64,000 nt of DNA from Micromonospora fulviviridis (GTDB taxonomy: Bacteria > Actinomycetota > Actinomycetes > Mycobacteriales > Micromonosporaceae): positions 1 to 64,000 of the forward strand of contig NZ_BMRA01000015.1 of NCBI RefSeq assembly GCF_014648395.1, written 5' to 3'. The notes beneath the pieces are model-generated. The model saw only the letters and a list, made by a program, of their open reading frames with translations. It did not search any database and was not told where the DNA came from. Position numbers and translations under genes: made by a program. Below, piece by piece: positions 60,001 to 64,000 of this stretch; position 1 is the first letter of the stretch; each line of letters begins with the position of its first letter.

Positions 60001-60401
60001 TCGGCGGTGGCGCTGCCGGCGGCCGAGTCGGCGAGGTCCCGGTCCACGAACGGAATCTGCGGGCAGTCCTTCCAGAGCCGGTCGAGGGCGTAGAACTCGC
60101 GCTCCTCGGTGTGCTGCACGTGGACCACGATGTCGACGTAGTCGAGCAGCACCCAGCGGCCACCCCGCTCGCCCTCGCGGCGGACCGGCTTGGCCTTCTC
60201 CGGCAGCTCCAGCAGGCGCTCCTCGATGGCGTCGACGATGGCGAGCACCTGACGCTCGTTCGGAGCGGCGGCCAGCAGGAACGCGTCGGTGATCGCGAGC
60301 TGGTCGCCCACGTCGATGATGACGATGTCCTGTGCCTTCTTGTCGGCCGCGGCCTGGGCGGCGGCCATCGCCAGCTCGTGCGCGCGTTCGGAAACTGTCA
60401 C
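59997..60401 (-). CDS. rsfS: Ribosomal silencing factor RsfS
   Basis: A 134-aa protein that binds L14 and blocks subunit joining during starvation. The core KAQDIVIIDVGDQLAITDAF, ERLLELPEKAKPVRREGERG and WVLLDYVDIVVHV is diagnostic. GTG start at 60401 follows GAAGGAGAAC. The order nadD-rsfS-phosphatase is conserved in actinobacteria. Confidence 0.95.
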   Translation of the reverse strand: MTVSERAHELAMAAAQAAADKKAQDIVIIDVGDQLAITDAFLLAAAPNERQVLAIVDAIEERLLELPEKAKPVRREGERGGRWVLLDYVDIVVHVQHTEEREFYALDRLWKDCPQIPFVDRDLADSAAGSATAE

Positions 60402-60511
60402 CGTTCTCCTTCGATCAACCGTGCGACCCTCCAAGCCTCTCACACCCGGCGGCGCGACGACTTGTCAGTTCTGGTCGATTACGCGGACAAACGCTCACGT
60501 TCCGGGCGGAA

Positions 60512-61108
60512 TCACCGCTGGTAGAGCCGCCGTTTGGCGATGTACTGCACCACACCGTCCGGGATGAGGTACCAGACCGGCTCACCCCGGGCGACCCGGG
60601 CACGGCAGTCGGTCGAGGAGATCGCCATCGCGGGCACCTGCACCAGGCTGACCGAGTCGGCGGGCAGGTGCTTGTCGGAAAGCTCGAAGCCGGGGCGGGT
60701 CACCCCGATGAAGTGGGCCAGTTCGAGGACCTCGTCCAGGTCCTTCCACGAGAGGATGCGCTCCAGGGCGTCCGCGCCCGTGATGAAGAAGAGCTGCACC
60801 TTCGGGCCGTACTCGGCCTGGAGGTCGCGCAGCGTGTCGACCGTGTAGGTGGGGCCGCCCCGGTCGATGTCGACCCGGCTGACCTGGAATCGGGGGTTGG
60901 ACGCGGTGGCGATCACCGTCATGAGGTAGCGGTCCTCGGCCGGGCTGACCGGTTCGTCCGCCTTCTGCCACGGCTGCCCGGTGGGCACGAAGACCACCTC
61001 GTCCAGGCCGAACCGGTCCGCCACCTCGCTGGCCGCCACCAGGTGCCCGTGGTGGATGGGGTCGAAGGTGCCGCCCATGATCCCGATCCGCCGGATGTCT
61101 TCCTCCAC
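60512..61108 (-). CDS. nadD: Nicotinate-nucleotide adenylyltransferase
   Basis: A 198-aa enzyme that transfers AMP from ATP to nicotinate mononucleotide in NAD synthesis. The nucleotidyltransferase motif GGTFDPIHHGHLVA starts at residue 12 and AISSTDCRARVARGE is near 167. The GTG start is chosen because TACGAT precedes it by 6 nt, giving a leaderless start MEEDIRRIGIMGGTF. Confidence 0.95.
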   Translation of the reverse strand: MEEDIRRIGIMGGTFDPIHHGHLVAASEVADRFGLDEVVFVPTGQPWQKADEPVSPAEDRYLMTVIATASNPRFQVSRVDIDRGGPTYTVDTLRDLQAEYGPKVQLFFITGADALERILSWKDLDEVLELAHFIGVTRPGFELSDKHLPADSVSLVQVPAMAISSTDCRARVARGEPVWYLIPDGVVQYIAKRRLYQR

Positions 61109-61114
61109 CCCGCG

Positions 61115-61120
61115 ATCGTA
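61115..61120 (-). promoter_or_regulatory. -10 hexamer of nadD
   Basis: TACGAT, 6 nt before the nadD GTG. Confidence 0.5.
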
Positions 61121-61170
61121 GGCCGGGGCCCGGCGAGCGGCCGCCGGGGCCGCCGGGCCGTCCCACGGAC

Positions 61171-61205
61171 CGCGCCGGGCAGGGGTACGCCCCGCCCGGC
61201 GCGGT
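61171..61205 (-). terminator. Terminator of pepN
   Basis: Stem CCGCGCCGGGC-A-GGGG against CCCC-GCCCGGCGCGG with loop TACG, 8 bp after the stop. Confidence 0.75.
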
Positions 61206-61212
61206 CGCCACG

Positions 61213-63729
61213 TCAGGCGCCCGCGGCGGCCACCGCCGTCCGGGCGACCAGGGCGCGGCGCAGGTCGTCGTCGAGGTCGACGACCCGCCGGCGCAGCCCC
61301 GGCGTGAGGTCGTCGCGGGCCAGCAGCGCCGCGGCCAGTTCCCGGGTGGGCTGGGCCACGGCGTAGCGGGGGAAGGCCAGGGTGGCGACCCGGTCCGCCG
61401 TCCACGGGGTACGCAGCCGCGCCGCCGCCGGCATGTCGGCGAAGTACCGCTCGACGTAGCCGGCCGTCAGCTCGGCCTGCTCGGGCTGCCAGAAGCCCTC
61501 CGCGGTCGCCTCGACGAGGCGGTTGGAGAGGTCGGTGTTGCTTGTCACGATCTCCCAGGCGGCCCGCTTGGCCTCGGCGTCGGGCAGCGCGGCCCGGCAG
61601 CTCGCGGCCCGCTCCGCCCCGGTGGCGCTGCGGTCGGCCGCCGCCTCGGCGGCGATCTCCGGCTCGCCGGCCGCGCCGAGCACCACGAGCCGGTGCAGCA
61701 GCGCCCAGCGCAGGTCGGCGTCGACCGCCAGCCCTTCCGGCACGCCCTCGCCGCCCAGCCAGCCGGCGAGCAGCCCGGTGTCGGTGGTGGCCCCGATCAG
61801 CCCGCGGGCCGCGGCGAGTTGCAGCGAGCCGCCGGCCGGGGCGCCGGCCAGCAGGGTGGCGCAGGCCCCGGCGATCCGGAGCAGGGCCGCGTCCCGGGCC
61901 AGCGGGTCGAGGTAGCGGTCGACCAGGTTGCGACTGAGGCTGAGCACGTCCTCCGCGATGATCACCTCGGTCTCGGCCGGCAGTGCCGCGGCGATGAGGG
62001 AGACCAGCGAGGTCACCGGCCGTTCGCCGTCGGTGGCCGCGTCCAGGGCCTCGCCCCAGAGCAGCGCCCGGGCCAGCGGGTCGGCCAGCCCCGGGAGCAC
62101 CATGGGCACCGCGTCCGCCGAAGCGGGGTCGAGCCGGATCTTGGCGAAGGTGAGGTCACCGGCGTTGGGCAGCAGCAGGCCGGTGGCCGGCTGCCCGACC
62201 AGCTCGGCCAGCACCGTGCGGCCCTGGTCGGCGGCCGGGTCGAGGTCAACCTCGAAGTGGCGGGCCGGGGCGTCGGGGGCGTGGCGGGCCACGCCGATGC
62301 GGTGCGGGCGCAGCACCGGGTACGCCTCCGGCGCGGTCTGCACCACCGCCGCCTCCGCCCACCGGCCGTCGGCGTTCACCGCGGTCTCCATCCGCAGCGT
62401 GTTGACCTGCGGGCGGCGCAGCCAGCGCTCGGCCCAGTCGGCCAGGTCCCGCCCGCTGGCGGCGCTCAGGCTCTCCAGCAGGTCGGTGAGGGTGGCGTTG
62501 CCGAACCGGTGCTTGGCGAAGTGCGCGTTCAGGCCGGCCAGGAAGGGCTCGTCGCCCACCCAGGCGACCAGCTGGCGCAGGACACTGGCGCCCTTGGCGT
62601 AGGAGATGCCGTCGAAGTTCAGCAGCGCCTGGGCCGCGTCGGTGACCTCCTCGGGGGCCACCGGGTGGGTGGAGGGCCGCTGGTCGGCCGCGTAGCCCCA
62701 GGCCTTGCGGCGCATGGCGAAGGTGGTCCACGCCTGGGTGAAACGGGTGGCCTCGGCGGTGACCCGGGTGCCCAGGTACTCCGCGAAGGACTCGTTCAGC
62801 CAGAGGTCGTCCCACCAGCGCATGGTGACCAGGTCGCCGAACCACATGTGCGCCATCTCGTGCGCGATGGTGGTGGCCCGCAGCTCCCGCTGGGTGTCGG
62901 TGACCGCCGAGCGGAAGACGTAGTCGTCGCGCAGGGTCACCAGGCCCGGATTCTCCATGGCGCCGGCGTTGAACTCGGGGACGAACGCCTGGTCGTACTT
63001 GCCGAACGGGTAGCGCTCGGCGAAGAGCTGGTGGAACCGGTCGAGGCACTGCTTGGTGACGGTGAAGATCTCCTCGGCGTCGGCGTCCAGGTGCGCGGCG
63101 AGGGACTTCCGGCAGTAGACGGCGAGCGGGATGCCGTCGTGCTCGTCCTCCCGGACGTGCCAGGGGCCGGCGATCAGCGTGACGAAGTACGTGGCCAGCG
63201 GCGCGGTGGGCGCGAACTCCCAGCGCCCCGGCGCCGGCCGGTCGGCGACCTGGCCGTTGGCCGCCACCGTCCACTCCGGCGGGGCGGTGACCGCGAGGGT
63301 CACCGGGGCCTTGAGGTCGGGCTGGTCGAACGCGGCGAAGATGCGCTGCACGTCGTCGAGGAAGGACATGGCGTAGAGGTAGGTCTCGCCGTCGGCCGGG
63401 TCGACGAAGCGGTGCACCCCCTCACCGGTGTTGGAGTAGGCCATCTCGGCGCTGACGGTCAGCGTGTTGGTCGCGGCCAGCCCGGTCAGCGGCAGGCGGT
63501 TGTCGTCCAGCAGCGCCGGGTCGAGGTCGCGGTCGTTGAGGCGTACCCCGAGGAGTCGGTGGGGTTTGACCTCGGCGAAGGTCTCGGCGCCGGGGGTCGC
63601 CCGGAACCGGATGGTGACGGTGGAGCGGAACCGCTCGGCGTCGCCGGTCAGGTCGAGGTCCACCTGGTAGGACTCGACGGTAATCAACGCGCCACGCGCG
63701 GTCGCCTCTACACGGCTCAGGCTCGGCAT
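61213..63729 (-). CDS. pepN: Aminopeptidase N (M1 family metallopeptidase)
   Basis: An 838-aa cytoplasmic zinc aminopeptidase. The exopeptidase motif GAMEN is at 256-260 and the zinc site HEMAH (His290, His294) with Glu313 in LNESFAEY. The N-terminal beta domain (1-190) and C-terminal ERAP1-like domain (from about 500) are full length. The ATG at 63729 fits the family start MPSLSRVEATARGALITVES; the next upstream ATG is not conserved-looking. It is divergent from the DUF397 gene, 66 bp apart. Confidence 0.95.
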   Translation of the reverse strand: MPSLSRVEATARGALITVESYQVDLDLTGDAERFRSTVTIRFRATPGAETFAEVKPHRLLGVRLNDRDLDPALLDDNRLPLTGLAATNTLTVSAEMAYSNTGEGVHRFVDPADGETYLYAMSFLDDVQRIFAAFDQPDLKAPVTLAVTAPPEWTVAANGQVADRPAPGRWEFAPTAPLATYFVTLIAGPWHVREDEHDGIPLAVYCRKSLAAHLDADAEEIFTVTKQCLDRFHQLFAERYPFGKYDQAFVPEFNAGAMENPGLVTLRDDYVFRSAVTDTQRELRATTIAHEMAHMWFGDLVTMRWWDDLWLNESFAEYLGTRVTAEATRFTQAWTTFAMRRKAWGYAADQRPSTHPVAPEEVTDAAQALLNFDGISYAKGASVLRQLVAWVGDEPFLAGLNAHFAKHRFGNATLTDLLESLSAASGRDLADWAERWLRRPQVNTLRMETAVNADGRWAEAAVVQTAPEAYPVLRPHRIGVARHAPDAPARHFEVDLDPAADQGRTVLAELVGQPATGLLLPNAGDLTFAKIRLDPASADAVPMVLPGLADPLARALLWGEALDAATDGERPVTSLVSLIAAALPAETEVIIAEDVLSLSRNLVDRYLDPLARDAALLRIAGACATLLAGAPAGGSLQLAAARGLIGATTDTGLLAGWLGGEGVPEGLAVDADLRWALLHRLVVLGAAGEPEIAAEAAADRSATGAERAASCRAALPDAEAKRAAWEIVTSNTDLSNRLVEATAEGFWQPEQAELTAGYVERYFADMPAAARLRTPWTADRVATLAFPRYAVAQPTRELAAALLARDDLTPGLRRRVVDLDDDLRRALVARTAVAAAGA

Positions 63730-63795
63730 CCGCTTATCCTGCCCGATGGGGTCCGAGTGGGCTCCCCCGTTACCCCTGGCAATGGAGGAACAACG

Positions 63796-64000
63796 ATGGG
63801 TCAGCACCCCAAGGGCGACTTCGACCTGTCCCGGGCGGTCTGGCAGCGGGCCGATGGCGACACGTCCGACAGCGCGGTCGAGGTGGCGTTCGTCGACGAC
63901 TTGATCGGGATGCGCAACTCGGCCGAGCCGGACGGGCCGGTGCTGGTCTTCACGCAGGACGAGTGGGACGCGTTCGTGGCGGGCGCCCAGGACGGCGAGT
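63796..64000 (+). CDS. DUF397 domain protein, cut by the window end
   Basis: The first 68 codons are visible. GGAGG followed by AACAACG precedes the ATG. The motif LVFTQDEWDAFVAGAQDGE is typical of DUF397, small acidic proteins that act as antitoxin-like or regulatory partners of helix-turn-helix XRE proteins in actinomycetes. The usual XRE neighbour is not on the left; it could be to the right, outside the window. Confidence 0.7.
   Translation, partial: MGQHPKGDFDLSRAVWQRADGDTSDSAVEVAFVDDLIGMRNSAEPDGPVLVFTQDEWDAFVAGAQDGE

Noticed and set aside
63796..64000. DUF397/XRE toxin-antitoxin-like pair
   Set aside because: Only the DUF397 part is visible and pepN lies on its left; the partner, if any, is outside the window.

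Overview
The window is high-GC actinobacterial chromosome. Codon bias, gene order, small membrane proteins and hairpin style all point to Micromonosporaceae, most likely Micromonospora or a close relative; this is inferred from content, not from a database match. It holds about 74 genes, almost all housekeeping or core metabolism. I see no phage, insertion sequence, integrase, CRISPR array, tRNA or rRNA.

Layout. 1-8.4 kb: the end of a C39-like protease, dusB, glyS, two small genes, then a zinc island (znuA-znuC-znuB, an ArsR regulator and zur) and two small membrane proteins. 8.4-13.6 kb: a FadE-type acyl-CoA dehydrogenase, a DUF6328 membrane protein, and a hydrolase / AAC(3)-like acetyltransferase / SIS-domain operon. 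13.65-16.9 kb: a TPP riboswitch followed by a thiamine-type ECF importer (ykoE, a fused double ATPase, ecfT). 16.9-22.9 kb: a DesK/NarL-type two-component system divergent from a membrane protein, gndA, a pirin and small proteins.

23-38 kb is a conserved actinobacterial block on the minus strand: uppS, recO, an acyltransferase, era, a deaminase-like protein, a CNNM/CBS protein, ybeY, phoH, then (after a serine hydrolase, HIT protein and SDR) rsmE, dnaJ and hrcA under a CIRCE operator. 38-50 kb: hemW, an enoyl-CoA hydratase, a lysozyme-like membrane protein, a MOSC protein, a three-gene sugar ABC importer without its own ATPase, a duplicated GlsB/YeaQ stress-protein cassette, lepA, a DUF4240 protein and a phosphotransferase. 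50-64 kb: rpsT, then holA, comEC, comEA, degV, a GpgP-like phosphatase, rsfS, nadD and pepN on the minus strand, and a DUF397 gene cut by the window end. A methyltransferase, an alpha/beta hydrolase and an SDR sit between comEA and degV, where the usual order has nothing.

How the genes work together. Zinc import and its sensors form one island with an imperfect palindrome inside the znuA promoter. Thiamine import is gated by TPP. The hrcA-dnaJ-rsmE operon is gated by CIRCE. ybeY, era, rsfS, rsmE, lepA, rpsT and dusB all serve ribosomes or tRNA. At about 17 genes a TAnnnT hexamer ends 6-7 nt before the start codon, which suggests widespread leaderless transcription. The most unusual content is non-coding: two families of long intergenic palindromes, a tandem duplication of a whole promoter-gene-terminator cassette, and minisatellites around rpsT.
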